A stretch of 64,000 bases of DNA, from assembly GCA_963712955.1 (NCBI GenBank), contig CAVQKF010000006.1, forward strand, positions 248,001-312,000, in the 5' to 3' direction. The notes beneath the pieces were generated by a model that searched no databases, had not been told where the DNA came from, and saw nothing but the letters and a program-made list of their open reading frames with translations. The DNA is from DATFVJ01 sp963712955 (GTDB lineage: Bacteria > Actinomycetota > Actinomycetes > Streptosporangiales > Streptosporangiaceae). Below, piece by piece: positions 16,465-25,356 of the stretch. The translations under genes and the position numbers were made by a program. Every line of letters starts with the position of its first letter. Position 1 is the first letter of the stretch.

Positions 16465-18792
16465 ATGACGGCCACCGGACTAGTATACCAACAGAGCAGC
16501 CTTCGCTATGTCCGCTATAGTAATAACACGCATCATGCAAATGCCCAATCTCTAGATGAAGCAACTGGAGCGGAGTCGCGCGTCATGATTCAGGGTTTTC
16601 CATTTCAGTCCAGCGTTCTTCCCGGCGATAATGTGCGATTTCATGTGAGCACTGACGCGCCGCAGTTTCGGGTCGATATCTACCGCCGGGGTACGTCGTT
16701 GTCTCTGGAGCTGTCCTCGACCTGGTTTGCGTCGGAGCAGGCTGACAACCCTGACCATGCGGCGGATGCGGACTGGTCCCAAGACCAGCCTGACGGCAGC
16801 CGCGGCTGGCCGGGATTCGACGTTCCGATCCCTTCGACCTGCAGCTCCGGCGTGTACATTGCGATGTTCGTCGAAGGTGACGGCAACGACAACCCGCGGG
16901 GCAATACTCCACCGCTGGACCCGACCACGGCTGACGCCCGGTACGGCAAGGCATTGTTCGTTGTCCGCAGTCCCGCCCCGGGCACCCAGGCCACCATCCT
17001 GTATAAGGTCCCGTTGTTCACCTATCAGGCGTACAACGATGTCGGCGGTTGGTCTCTCTACACCGTGCCAGAAGGCAAGCCCAACTTCGTCTCCTTGAGG
17101 AGACCGGGCGGCGGCACGGGCGGGCATCCATGGGACGATTGGAACTATGATCCAGCAGACCGTTCCTCGGCGCGGCAGGTCTTCGCCCACTGGGATGCGC
17201 CTTTCATAGGGTGGCTGGAGCAGAACGGGTACGCAATCGATTACGCGACCGACCTCGATCTCCACACTGACCCGAATTTGCTCGCACCGTACCCCCTCGT
17301 GCTAAGCGTCGGCCACGACGAATATTGGTCGAAGGAAATGCGCGACCAGGCCGAGGCATACGTTCAAAGCGGCGGTAACTTTGCATTCTTCAGCGGCAAT
17401 ACCTGCTGGTGGGCAGTCGAGTTCGATGGCGATTTCCGTTTCCAGAGACCTGCGACTTGGTGGGACGGACGTAACCGACCAGAAAACTCTCTCACAGGCG
17501 TGAGCTCAAGGAACGGGGGCGAAGGGAATCAGGATCGTCCCAAGGTCGGCTACGTCGTTCAAAACCATGATCACTGGATCTTCGTGGGTACTGGGCTTCA
17601 AGAGGGAGACAGCTTCGGCGTCCAGGAAGAGATCGTGGGTTACGAGGCAGACGGCGCAAACTTCGACCGTAGCCAAGGTCCCCCCTTCATCCCCAAACTT
17701 GACGACGGGACCCCCGCGACTTTTGTGATACTTGGCGTGGGGGACGTGGCTGGCGCCTTTGGCCAAATCGGCAATTTCAACGGTAACTTCGCGGCGACGA
17801 TGGGGCTCTACACCAACGCCGGAACCGTCTTCACCGGCGCGACGACGGACTGGCCGCGCGTCGTCGGCCGCGACGGCGAACCCGTGACCACCCAGATCAC
17901 CCGTAACGTGCTCAACAGGCTGGCAGGCATCGCCCACGTGCAGACCGATGTGGCGCCTGGGGCGTCGGGTTCGGGTGGCAACACGGTTGTCGTCGCCAAG
18001 GACCCCGACGGGCGCATCTTTTACACCTGGTGGCCGCTGGGCAGCGGCGGCCGGGGATGGCACGAGTTGGACGGGGACGGCCGCACCGACGCGGCGCCGG
18101 CCGCCGCACTGGTCGGCCAGAACAACGACTACCTGTTCGCCGTCGTCAAAGGCCTCGACGGCAACGTGTACCTCAACCAAGGCACCCTCGGCCAGGGGTT
18201 CGTGGGCTGGGGGCAAGCAGGCTTCCAGACCGACGTCGCCCCTGCTGCCGCCGGTTCAGGCAACAACAGCGTCATCGTCGCCAAGAGCGGCGACGGGCGC
18301 ATCTTCTACACCTGGTGGCCGCTGGGCAGCGGCGGGCAGGGCTGGCAGGAACTCGACGGGGACGGCCGCACCGACGCGGCGCCGGCCGCCGCACTGGTCG
18401 GCCAGAACAACGACTACCTGTTCGCCGTCGTCAAAGGCCTCGACGGCAACGTGTACCTCAACCAAGGCACCCTCGGCCAGGGGTTCGTGGGCTGGGCGCA
18501 AGCAGGCTTCCAGACCGACGTCGCCCCTGCCGCCGCCGGTTCAGGCAACAACAGCGTCATCGTCGCCAAGAGCGGCGACGGGCGCATCTTCTACACCTGG
18601 TGGCCGCTGGGCAGCGGCGGGCAGGGCTGGCAGGAACTGGATGGCGACATCCGAACCGACGACCCCCCAGCTGCGGCACTCGTCGGCCCGGACAACAACT
18701 ACCTATTCGTCCTCATCCGAGGAACCGACGGCAACCTCCACCTCAACCAAGGCGTGCTCGGCCAAACATTCGTCGGCTGGCAAACTGTCTGA
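16465..18792 (+). CDS. DMFase-beta-like domain protein with three C-terminal lectin/propeller repeats
   Basis: A 775-residue protein. Residues about 35-490 match the C-terminal-like domain of the N,N-dimethylformamidase large subunit (GFPFQSSVLPGDNVRFHVST, DYATDLDLHTDPNLLAPYPL, VLSVGHDEYWSKEMRDQAEA, NFAFFSGNTCWWAVEFDGDF). This domain is widespread in actinomycete secreted proteins of unknown reaction. Residues 493-775 are three 95-residue repeats with GRIFYTWWPLGSGG and GLDGNVYLNQGTLGQGFVGW, similar to PLL-type beta-propeller lectins. No signal peptide is visible at the chosen start, and an internal Met at 16585 begins the conserved part. The true N-terminus may have been lost when upstream sequence decayed. 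Confidence 0.7.
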   Translation: MTATGLVYQQSSLRYVRYSNNTHHANAQSLDEATGAESRVMIQGFPFQSSVLPGDNVRFHVSTDAPQFRVDIYRRGTSLSLELSSTWFASEQADNPDHAADADWSQDQPDGSRGWPGFDVPIPSTCSSGVYIAMFVEGDGNDNPRGNTPPLDPTTADARYGKALFVVRSPAPGTQATILYKVPLFTYQAYNDVGGWSLYTVPEGKPNFVSLRRPGGGTGGHPWDDWNYDPADRSSARQVFAHWDAPFIGWLEQNGYAIDYATDLDLHTDPNLLAPYPLVLSVGHDEYWSKEMRDQAEAYVQSGGNFAFFSGNTCWWAVEFDGDFRFQRPATWWDGRNRPENSLTGVSSRNGGEGNQDRPKVGYVVQNHDHWIFVGTGLQEGDSFGVQEEIVGYEADGANFDRSQGPPFIPKLDDGTPATFVILGVGDVAGAFGQIGNFNGNFAATMGLYTNAGTVFTGATTDWPRVVGRDGEPVTTQITRNVLNRLAGIAHVQTDVAPGASGSGGNTVVVAKDPDGRIFYTWWPLGSGGRGWHELDGDGRTDAAPAAALVGQNNDYLFAVVKGLDGNVYLNQGTLGQGFVGWGQAGFQTDVAPAAAGSGNNSVIVAKSGDGRIFYTWWPLGSGGQGWQELDGDGRTDAAPAAALVGQNNDYLFAVVKGLDGNVYLNQGTLGQGFVGWAQAGFQTDVAPAAAGSGNNSVIVAKSGDGRIFYTWWPLGSGGQGWQELDGDIRTDDPPAAALVGPDNNYLFVLIRGTDGNLHLNQGVLGQTFVGWQTV
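17941..18792 (+). repeat. tandem 285 bp coding repeats (three units)
   Basis: Units begin at 17941, 18226 and 18511, each with CAGACCGA, giving an exact period of 285 bp (95 codons). Unit 2 and the first half of unit 3 are nearly identical at DNA level, including third positions. The second half of unit 1 equals the second half of unit 2. The end of unit 3 has diverged. Such patchy identity points to recent gene conversion or unequal crossover. Confidence 0.85.
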
Positions 18793-18842
18793 ACCGCGCG
18801 GTACCTGGGAGTTTTGACACGAATCGGAAAGAAGCCAGAACG

Positions 18843-19442
18843 ATGACCGAGATCAACCCAGCCCACCCGCGCCACAGCGGATTCTCGAGCGTGCCTGGGA
18901 GGACAGGCTTGCCGCCGTCCGGCAGGAAAACGACCGGCGCGCCCAGCAGGCCCGCGGGCCAGTAACCCGTTCCGGTGAGGAAGCCGCCCGGATCACTTCG
19001 GCCGACGCCGACGTCAAGGCCATCTTCCGGGCGCCATCGACGACCAACCGCTCAGACCGCACCGAGTCCGGCGAGGCCGCGATGCGCACCCGCTATACGT
19101 TCCTCGCCGAAGGCGAACCAGTCATGCTCTCGACCTCGTGGGAAGCTGTCACGGTCACCGACGGCACGCCGGTCATGCTGCCCGAAGAAGGTTTTTACGC
19201 TGGCGCCGGCGTCATCGCCCGGATGGCCGTCATCGGCCACCGCATTACCCGAGCCGAAGAAGCCGTCACCGCACGGCCTGCCCTCGCCGAGGAGGCCAGC
19301 AGCCTCGGCATCGCCGCCGGCGCCCGCCGTCCTCGCGGTCGCCCGCACCTACGCCACCAACGGCCGCCCCATCGAAAGAGCCGACATCGTCATCCCCGCC
19401 GAACGATGGGCACTCGTCTACCAGATCCCCATCGGCAAATAG
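18843..19442 (+). pseudogene. GntR-family regulator lacking its DNA-binding domain (UTRA part)
   Basis: Coding-like text reads DRLAAVRQENDRRAQQARGP, VTRSGEEAARITSADADVKA, MRTRYTFLAEGEPVMLSTSW, GTPVMLPEEGFYAGAGVIAR and AVLAVARTYATNGRPIERAD, then IVIPAERWALVYQIPIGK and a stop at 19440-19442. Shifts near 18935 and 19325 break it. This is the UTRA effector-binding domain of a HutC/KorSA-type GntR regulator. The winged helix that should precede it is absent. The end lies inside a segment of about 175 bp repeated at 25357. Confidence 0.6.
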
Positions 19443-19560
19443 CCCGGACCGCTTCACATGTGCTGCCGCGCCGTGGTGCCGGGCGGACGTTACCCACAGT
19501 CAGGGCGGCCGGAACGGCTTCCGGGGCGGCCCGTGGCGGCTCATGATGGACCTGAAAGCG
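19384..19560 (+). repeat. dispersed repeat, copy 1 (UTRA tail plus DUF916 tail)
   Basis: From GACATCGTCATCCCCGCCGA to the GGCTCATGATGGACCTG region, this matches 25357-25525 with only scattered differences (about 93% by eye). It includes the UTRA stop codon and a downstream piece reading RNGFRGGPWRLMMDLKAD, which resembles the DUF916 segment RLPDGPWRAMIDLQSD at about 1910-1955. A chimeric junction has therefore been copied as a unit. Confidence 0.75.
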
Positions 19561-19925
19561 GACTGGCGAGCCTGACTCGCCTGACCAGGCACCGGCGTTG
19601 TGTTACAGACGGTGACAGCTCGGCTGTCGCACGACGCGCGATATCTCCATCCTCCCTGCCCATATGCGTGGCTTTCAAGCGCGGGCTCTGCCGGTCGTGG
19701 CCGCGCATAATGAGCCCTCTGACGCCGTGTCCCGGCCGCCCTGATCTGGTGGCAGGGAAGTCTGCCGGCCACGGCGCCACAGCCGGACGACCGCCGTGAG
19801 CTGGCCGAGGCCCAGGGCCTCGGCAAGAAGCGCCCGAGATTCACCCGGGCGATGAACTGGCTGCCGGGCCCCGTTCAGTCGTTGTGTTCGCCGCACCCGC
19901 GCCGTAGACGCAGACCTGACCGCCC

Positions 19926-20219
19926 TTATCTGGCCCGGCGGATGATTGCGGCCATCTCATCGGCGTTGAAGGCCCGCTGCGTATTCGTCCGGATGCTGCC
20001 GAGGGAGCTGACCTGGAGCATGCTCGCCACCCCGGTTTCATCGTCGGGGAAGTCGGCAACGGCGACGAGGTCGTACTCCCCGGTCGTCCAGAGCAGCTCG
20101 CGGACCCAGCCACCGGCGCGCTCGACGAGCTTGGAGAAGTCGTCCGCGCGCTGCGTCGTGTCCTTGAAGTTCTTGACGCCCTGCTCAGTCCAATGGATCA
20201 GAGACACATAGGTCGGCAT
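19926..20219 (-). CDS. GYD-domain protein
   Basis: A 97-residue protein: MPTYVSLIHWTEQGVKNFKD, then RADDFSKLVERAGGWVRELL and WTTGEYDLVAVADFPDDETG. The pattern matches the small GYD family (G-x-Y-D-x-V ferredoxin-like fold, dimeric alpha-beta barrel relatives), whose role is unknown. The chosen start begins the conserved domain; upstream in-frame sequence to 20315 does not look like protein. It is intact and monocistronic. Confidence 0.75.
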   Translation of the reverse strand: MPTYVSLIHWTEQGVKNFKDTTQRADDFSKLVERAGGWVRELLWTTGEYDLVAVADFPDDETGVASMLQVSSLGSIRTNTQRAFNADEMAAIIRRAR

Positions 20220-20428
20220 ACTCACACCCCCGTTGGCGACCGCGGACCCCATGAACATCATTCCCGCGAGAAAACGCGAGGTAAAGACGCTGCTGGCTGC
20301 GGCACGCCCGTGCACACCGCAGCACCTGTTCCCGTACCTGCCTCAGCAGGCTTCCTTTGGCCGGTTCACCCAGATCTGGTTGATCTGGGGGTGGCAGCGC
20401 GCCTGACCTGGTGAAACGCCAATTGCGA

Positions 20429-20590
20429 TCACGCCTGGGCCGTGGCTGGGCCGTCAGCCTCACCGGTCAGCATGTGGTCGATGGCCTGCCGCATCCGGTC
20501 GGCGGCGGACGGCATCAGATGTAACGGCACAGCCAGCGGTGCCATCACCACCCCGGCCGTGCCCGCGACCACTGTCGCCTGCTTCAACAC
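20429..20590 (-). pseudogene. C-terminal fragment, unknown
   Basis: A 53-residue minus-strand frame, VLKQATVVAGTAGVVMAPLA, PLHLMPSAADRMRQAIDHML, TGEADGPATAQA and stop, has natural protein composition. It lacks a ribosome site or sensible N-terminus and is probably the end of a larger lost gene. I do not recognise the family. The rest of 20220-20676 shows nothing further. Confidence 0.3.
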
Positions 20591-20676
20591 CACCGGCCAG
20601 CAACTGCCGCCACGTCGGATTCGAGCGGCACAGGATCGGGGAAGGGTAAGGCCGGCCGATTAGTCGCCATGAATGA

Positions 20677-20892
20677 TCAGGGCAGCCATTTACCCACTGT
20701 GAAGGTGGGATGCCAAAAGCTGAGGGGCCAGAAGAGGACCGAGATGAAGTACTGAACCCAGCTATGGAGCGACGATAGACTGCCCACCGTCGTCGGCAGA
20801 TGGGGAGGCGCGGTGTTGAGGAAGACGCCGACCAAAACGTAGATCACGATGACAAGGCCTCTTGTGCTGAAAAGGGTTTTTAGAAAGTCCAC
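20677..20892 (-). CDS. small two-helix membrane protein
   Basis: A 71-residue protein with a GTG start preceded by AGGAGGTGAG, one of the best ribosome sites in the window. Sequence VDFLKTLFSTRGLVIVIYVL, then VGVFLNTAPPHLP, VQYFISVLFWPLSFWHPTF. It has two hydrophobic segments (about residues 12-30 and 45-62) with few charges. Base composition is clearly lower in GC than its neighbours. Many actinomycetes carry such short membrane proteins of unknown function. It has no obvious partner gene. Confidence 0.65.
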   Translation of the reverse strand: MDFLKTLFSTRGLVIVIYVLVGVFLNTAPPHLPTTVGSLSSLHSWVQYFISVLFWPLSFWHPTFTVGKWLP

Positions 20893-21740
20893 CTCAGCTC
20901 ACCTCCTGTCTGTGGACACTGGAGCTGATGCGGATGAGTGACTCTTATCATGCGTCCCTCGCTACTACGCTGAGGCTGCTTCACCGCGCATTGGGGCGGC
21001 GGGCTCAGAACCTCCGGAAATCGCCATCTGCTACCACGCTGATCTACACAGTTGCTTCAGCAACAACGTGCCAAATTCGTTCAAACTCGGTGAATCTTCC
21101 TACTGGCGGGCTGGGTGATATCTTCCTGGAGCGGGACGTGAGATCTGGATAATTCCCTGTCGGAGAGATTGATGGTGAAGATATTGTAGTGGATCTTGTA
21201 AAGGGCATCTGGTATAGCCGCCAGACTTTCACCGCTTCGCCGGTTGCAAACGTCCGGAGGTCTGGGGCTGACTGGTGCTTCTCGTCGCGGGAATGGATAG
21301 GGACGGTGCCGAGGCTGTCGCCCGCGACAAACACCGGCTTCCCCGAGCCCACGCGTGAAATCGGCGCGTAACCGTGCCAGGTTGCGGTTCGCTGGCCGAC
21401 GGCTAAGATCGCGAAGGGCAGAGCAGCGCCGCACGCTTATCGCCAGCCACCGAAATGCTGGCTCTACGCTGCGATTCCCGGTATCCATCACGTTATCGTG
21501 TTAATCATGCCGGCCTTCAGGTTGCCAGCGATCTAGCCGTCGGCAAGGAGTTAGCCACCTTATGACGATGCTTCGGTAACGGACATAGTTGACCCATCCT
21601 TACAACAGGGACATCACATAGCACTTCCCACCAAGATAGTTCATACGTAGCCATCCGCCAGGTTGACACGCTGGGCGATCGTAAGTATTCGGCCATCCCG
21701 TCCTGTCATCGGCCCTCGCCGGTCTGGGAGCGGGAGCTTT
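20893..21740. other. about 850 bp with no supported gene
   Basis: This stretch has lower GC and many stops in all frames. A minus-strand patch around 21300-21355 reads SGKPVFVAGDSLGTVP, which resembles the G-D-S loop of HAD-type hydrolases. Flanking frames do not continue the fold, so at most it is a degraded fragment. Nothing else is recognisable. Confidence 0.35.
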
Positions 21741-22400
21741 GCTGGTGGGTGCCGCTCTACGGGTGTGGGTGAGGATGGCCTGGTAGGCCCGGTGCAGGGG
21801 GTAGAGGTAGACGTCCTTGACCGGTAGTGCCCGCAGATGGTGACGGTCGAGCTTGCCGCGGCCCCGGGTTTGGCCTACGTGGATCCAGTTGGCTGCCCGC
21901 TAGCTGGTGCCGCTGAACCCGGCCGGTCTGGACGAAGGTCTCGGCCAGGACCGTGGCGTAGCCGTAGACGTTCTGCCAGTCGGCGGGTAGCCGGCGGGTC
22001 ACCCGGCCGGGGATCGCCGAGGCCAGGCGCGGGACGTGGACGTGGGGGAGGATGAGGAAGCGGGCGTTGCCGGCGATCAGGTGCAGCCGGGCCTGGCGGG
22101 TGGGGGCGTCCCAGCCGAGGTGGGTGTCGCCGGCGGCGCATTTCCAGGCCGGGGCGGCGAAGCCGAGCGCGGCGATGGTCCGGGCTCGCTCGGCTTGGAT
22201 CTGGTAGCGCAGCTGGGCTCCGGCCAGCGGGGCGTAGCCGAGGTAGTGGTGGGCGGCGATGAGGTCGATGTAGCACTTTGAGTCCGCCCGGGTGGTGACC
22301 AGGCGGAAGTGCAGCGTGCCGAGGCTGGCAGGGTGCCGGTGACCGGGACGGCGGGGAACAGCTCATCGGGGCGGTAGCTGGGATGGCGCCCGTTGCCGTT
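21740..22400 (-). pseudogene. DUF4338 / DruA-like protein, frameshifted
   Basis: Joined minus-strand frames give LHFRLVTTRADSKCYIDLIA, AHHYLGYAPLAGAQLRYQIQ, AALGFAAPAWKCAAGDTHLG, WDAPTRQARLHLIAGNARFL, ILPHVHVPRLASAIPGRVTR and RLPADWQNVYGYATVLAETF. A shift near 21915 follows, then VGQTRGRGKLDRHHLRALPV and KDVYLYPLHRAYQAIL. The HYLGY, GW, NNARFLILP-like and Y-P-L-H blocks define DUF4338, the family of DruA in Druantia defence and of some transposon-linked proteins. At least two indels break it, the N-terminal third is unclear, and no druBCDE genes are nearby. Confidence 0.65.
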
Positions 22401-22611
22401 GTCCTCTATCAGCACAACCTGCCGACCAAACTGGTCTGACCTACGGTGGTCAAGATTGGCTGAGACACCGACGCGCGCTGCAAGAGGCTGTGAGGCTCCG
22501 CCGTCCCCGATGATGTCCCGACCAAGGAGACGCCGCAATCCCTTCTGAGCTGGAGGTTCTCAGTCATTCGTGCCCGTAACGCTGGCTGTGGGTGCCGCAA
22601 ACTCGGCCGCC

Positions 22612-23011
22612 CTATGCGACCTGGGAGTATTCGTGGAGGAGGCCACCGAGCCGGTCATGGCGGATGACCTTGATATCGGCGTTGACGGGATCGGGAAGCG
22701 CCCGCAGCGGGCTGGCCTGTTCCAGGGACCGGTGCGGCCGGTGGGTAGTGAAATGGGCTTCGTATTCGCCCAGGATCATCCGTAGGTGCGCGGCGTTGAT
22801 GACACACTGCTCGAAGGTGCGGTGTGGGGTTTGTGGGTTGACCGTGCGGCCTTCCACCTCGGCAACGATCCGTCCCGCCTCCCGGGCCTCGGAGACAAAC
22901 TGCCTCAGCAACGTGGACTTGCCGATCCGGCCGGGACCATGCAGGTAGAACACTGGCGCAACGGCGCCAGACAGTGCGGACCCGGAACAGAGCCTGCTCG
23001 GCAGGTGACAC
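22612..23011 (-). pseudogene. chimera of AAA ATPase N-terminus and transposase C-terminus
   Basis: The minus-strand frame starts MFYLHGPGRIGKSTLLRQFV, a Walker A P-loop of the kind opening actinomycete AAA-type regulators, and runs to about AEVEGRTV. From about 22835 it becomes INAAHLRMILGEYEAHFTTH, RPHRSLEQASPLRALPDPVN, RHDRLGGLLHEYSQVA, the C-terminus of an rve-type (IS3/IS481-like) integrase. Neither half is complete. The in-frame join was probably created by insertion and deletion. The start of the ATPase (to about 23011) is in another frame. Confidence 0.6.
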
Positions 23012-23096
23012 CGGAGGGAGTCCTCGCCCGTCGCGCTGTGATCAGGAGATGCTACTCTAAGTAGTCGCTCTTTGCCGGTCTACGGACGGGGGACAA

Positions 23097-23810
23097 ATGA
23101 CCGGTACGACGAGGACAGCGCGCGTGATCGGAGTCGCCTGCGCGGCGATCTGCCTCTGCGCGGGTGGCGCCGACCGGGCGACGGCCGCGACACCGGGTAC
23201 TATCACGGTCACCGGAAACGGTGCCGTGACCGGCACGCCCGATGAGCTTCAGCTGTCGCTGAAAGCCAACGCCCAGGCGGCTTCGGTCAGCGCGGCGCTC
23301 GACAGCGCGAACCAGGCCATGACCGCGGTCCGCGACGCGCTGACCGCCGGCCACGTCGCCCCGGCCGATCTGCAGACCTCTGGCATGTCGGTGCAGCCGC
23401 AGTATAACCAGCAGGACACGATCACCGGCTACACCGTCAGCGAGTCGCTCACCGCGGAGCTGCATCATCTCGCCACGGCGGGCCAGACCATCACCGACGC
23501 GGTCGAGGCGGGCGGGAACGCGGTAACTGTCGACGACGTGTCGCTTGACCTCACCGACCAGGCGGCCACGCTGATGGCCAAGGCCCGGGCCAAGGCCATC
23601 ATCGATGCTAGGGACCAGGCGGAGCAATACGCGAAGGCGGCGGGCACGCGGCTCGGCCGGGTGCTGAGTATCAGCACGACCGGCAGCGACACCGTGCCCA
23701 GTCCGGTTCTGCACAGCGCGCCGTTCGCCCCCAGGTCCGCGGTGCCCATCTCGGCCGGCACCCAGCAGATGACCACCTCGGTCGTCGTGGTGTACCAGAT
23801 GAAGGGCTAA
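23097..23810 (+). CDS. secreted SIMPL-domain protein
   Basis: A 237-residue protein with an N-terminal signal peptide (VIGVACAAICLCAGGADRAT, cleavage about residue 31). A full SIMPL (DUF541) domain follows: ITVTGNGAVTGTPDELQLSL at the start, YTVSESLTAELHHLATAGQT in the middle, and AKARAKAIIDARDQAEQYAK, a helix characteristic of the family. It ends in a TTSVVVVYQMKG strand. SIMPL proteins are periplasmic or secreted oligomers of uncertain function, linked to stress and, in BP26, to channel-like rings. The frame is intact and it is monocistronic. Confidence 0.85.
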   Translation: MTGTTRTARVIGVACAAICLCAGGADRATAATPGTITVTGNGAVTGTPDELQLSLKANAQAASVSAALDSANQAMTAVRDALTAGHVAPADLQTSGMSVQPQYNQQDTITGYTVSESLTAELHHLATAGQTITDAVEAGGNAVTVDDVSLDLTDQAATLMAKARAKAIIDARDQAEQYAKAAGTRLGRVLSISTTGSDTVPSPVLHSAPFAPRSAVPISAGTQQMTTSVVVVYQMKG

Positions 23811-23939
23811 CGCCAGCGGAAGGTGGCCTTGCCCAGTGGCGCAGCCGATTTCCAGCAGGCGATGAGCAGCGCGTGGGCCAGCCCGAGGTCGTGCCGGAGG
23901 CATACGCGGCGGGCGTGGCGCCTCCGCTGCGGTGATCGC

Positions 23940-24204
23940 CGTACTGAACGAGCCGATCAGATGATGGAAGCCAAGGTGGAGTCGCTTTTTCGCCGCCACC
24001 CTGATATCGGCGTCTACCTCAGCCGCCCGGCATCTGGGTGATCACAGGAGCCCGGATGCTCGCGAGTTCGGCGACGCGCCGGGCCGGTACGCCGATGCCA
24101 AGGCCTGCCGCAACTACGCCGGCGCCTCGCCGCTGACCATCGCCTCGGGCAGGAAGAAGACTGTGCATGCCCGGTTCATCCACAACGACCACCTGGCTGA
24201 CGCG
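23940..24204 (+). pseudogene. IS110-type transposase C-terminal remnant
   Basis: Across two frames the sequence reads HPDIGVYLS, then FGDAPGRYADAKACRNYAGA followed by SPLTIASGRKKTVHARFIHN and DHLADAMHSQAFAAISAS. This is the C-terminal (transposase_20) region of IS110-family enzymes (Y-A-G-x-S-P-x-T-x-x-S-G). The N-terminal DEDD domain is missing. The last 25 residues run in frame, without a stop, into the signal peptide of the lectin at 24205. Confidence 0.6.
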
Positions 24205-25161
24205 ATGCACAGCCAGGCGTTTGCGGCGATCAGCGCCTCCGTCGGCGTCGTGGCCCTGCTGGCATTACTGGCCGCCAGCCCTGCCACGAGCGCGGCAGCG
24301 GCACAGCCGGGCCCGGCGCCCGGCGTGACTATGAGCGCCGCCGCATATTCGGCTTCAGCGGTATACCTGGCCTACACCGGAACCAACCACCAGGTGTATG
24401 TGCGAAACGTGGATGCACCCACGCAGGCCGCGATCGCGCTTGGTGGCCGCCTCATCGGCGGGCCCGCCTTGACCGTTGTCCCGGAACGTGTGCTGTCGTC
24501 GGGCCCGGTGCTCGCGGTTTTCGGCCGCGGGACCGACAACGCGCTGTGGTGGCGGCACCAGACCGCCCCCGGAGCCGGGTGGACCAGCTGGCAGTCCCTC
24601 GGCGGCATCCTCACCTCCAACCCGGCCACGCCACCCGCCATGACCAACCAGTTCGGCGCACTTAATGTGTTCGCCGACGGGACCGGCGGCGGGATCTGGT
24701 ACCGGGTCTGGGCGGCAAGCGGCTGGCAACGGTGGACCGCGCTGGGCGGTACCCACCTGCTGCCCGGCACCGGGCCGAACGCCAGCGCTGGTGGACCCGA
24801 GGGCGGCGTGCTCGCGTTCACGGGCACGGACCGTAACGTCTGGCTGTACGGCCGCACCGGCACCCAGAACGGTTTTGTCAACATGGGTGGCCGCACCACC
24901 GCCAACCCTGGCGTTACCGTTGCGCTGCCGTGGGCAGTGGCCTTCGCGCGCGGCACCGACAACGCGCTCTGGTACCGGCTAAGCGGCTTGCCGATGGGCC
25001 CGGCCGGCTCCTGGCACTCGCTCGGCGGCAAGCTGACCTCCGGGGTGACCGCAACGACCGTGACCGGCGGAAAGACCTACGTGTTCGTACTCGGAACTGA
25101 CAACCAGCCCTGGATGAGAGCGGGGGTATGGCCTAACCTCGGCGGCTGGACACGCGCATAA
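24205..25161 (+). CDS. secreted PLL-type lectin / beta-propeller protein
   Basis: A secreted beta-propeller of about 318 residues. The hydrophobic segment VGVVALLALLAASPATSAAA with an Ala-rich cleavage region is followed by repeats of about 45-50 residues such as VFGRGTDNALWWRHQTAPGA, GWTSWQSLGGILTSNPA, AFARGTDNALWYRLSG and VFVLGTDNQPWMRAG. The G-T-D-N-x-L-W motif is typical of PLL/fucose-lectin-like propellers. The frame is open back to 24163 through an IS110 remnant. The residues ahead of the signal core (MHSQAFAAISAS) are transposase-derived, so the native N-terminus seems to have been replaced. Expression and export would then depend on the acquired start. Confidence 0.7.
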   Translation: MHSQAFAAISASVGVVALLALLAASPATSAAAAQPGPAPGVTMSAAAYSASAVYLAYTGTNHQVYVRNVDAPTQAAIALGGRLIGGPALTVVPERVLSSGPVLAVFGRGTDNALWWRHQTAPGAGWTSWQSLGGILTSNPATPPAMTNQFGALNVFADGTGGGIWYRVWAASGWQRWTALGGTHLLPGTGPNASAGGPEGGVLAFTGTDRNVWLYGRTGTQNGFVNMGGRTTANPGVTVALPWAVAFARGTDNALWYRLSGLPMGPAGSWHSLGGKLTSGVTATTVTGGKTYVFVLGTDNQPWMRAGVWPNLGGWTRA

Positions 25162-25356
25162 CGGCACAAGCTGCGGTGGACCCGGGGGCCACTGGTTACG
25201 GGCCCACCGCACTGTTGATCGGCGCTGGCTGTCTTGGCCGGACGCGTGGCAGGTGCGCTCGGTCACGCCGATTGTGCGGTTCCGTGTGAGTGTGCCGTGG
25301 CGAAGTGGCGGGTGAACCAGCTGGCGCCGGGACAGGCCACTGCCGGCGCCCCGCGG

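Noticed and set aside
21044..21491. HAD-type hydrolase gene on the minus strand
   Set aside because: Only a short GKPVFVAGDSLG-like patch; flanking motifs are missing in all frames.
21740..23011. A complete Druantia or other anti-phage system
   Set aside because: Only broken DUF4338 and a P-loop stump are present; no helicase, nuclease or other subunits were found.
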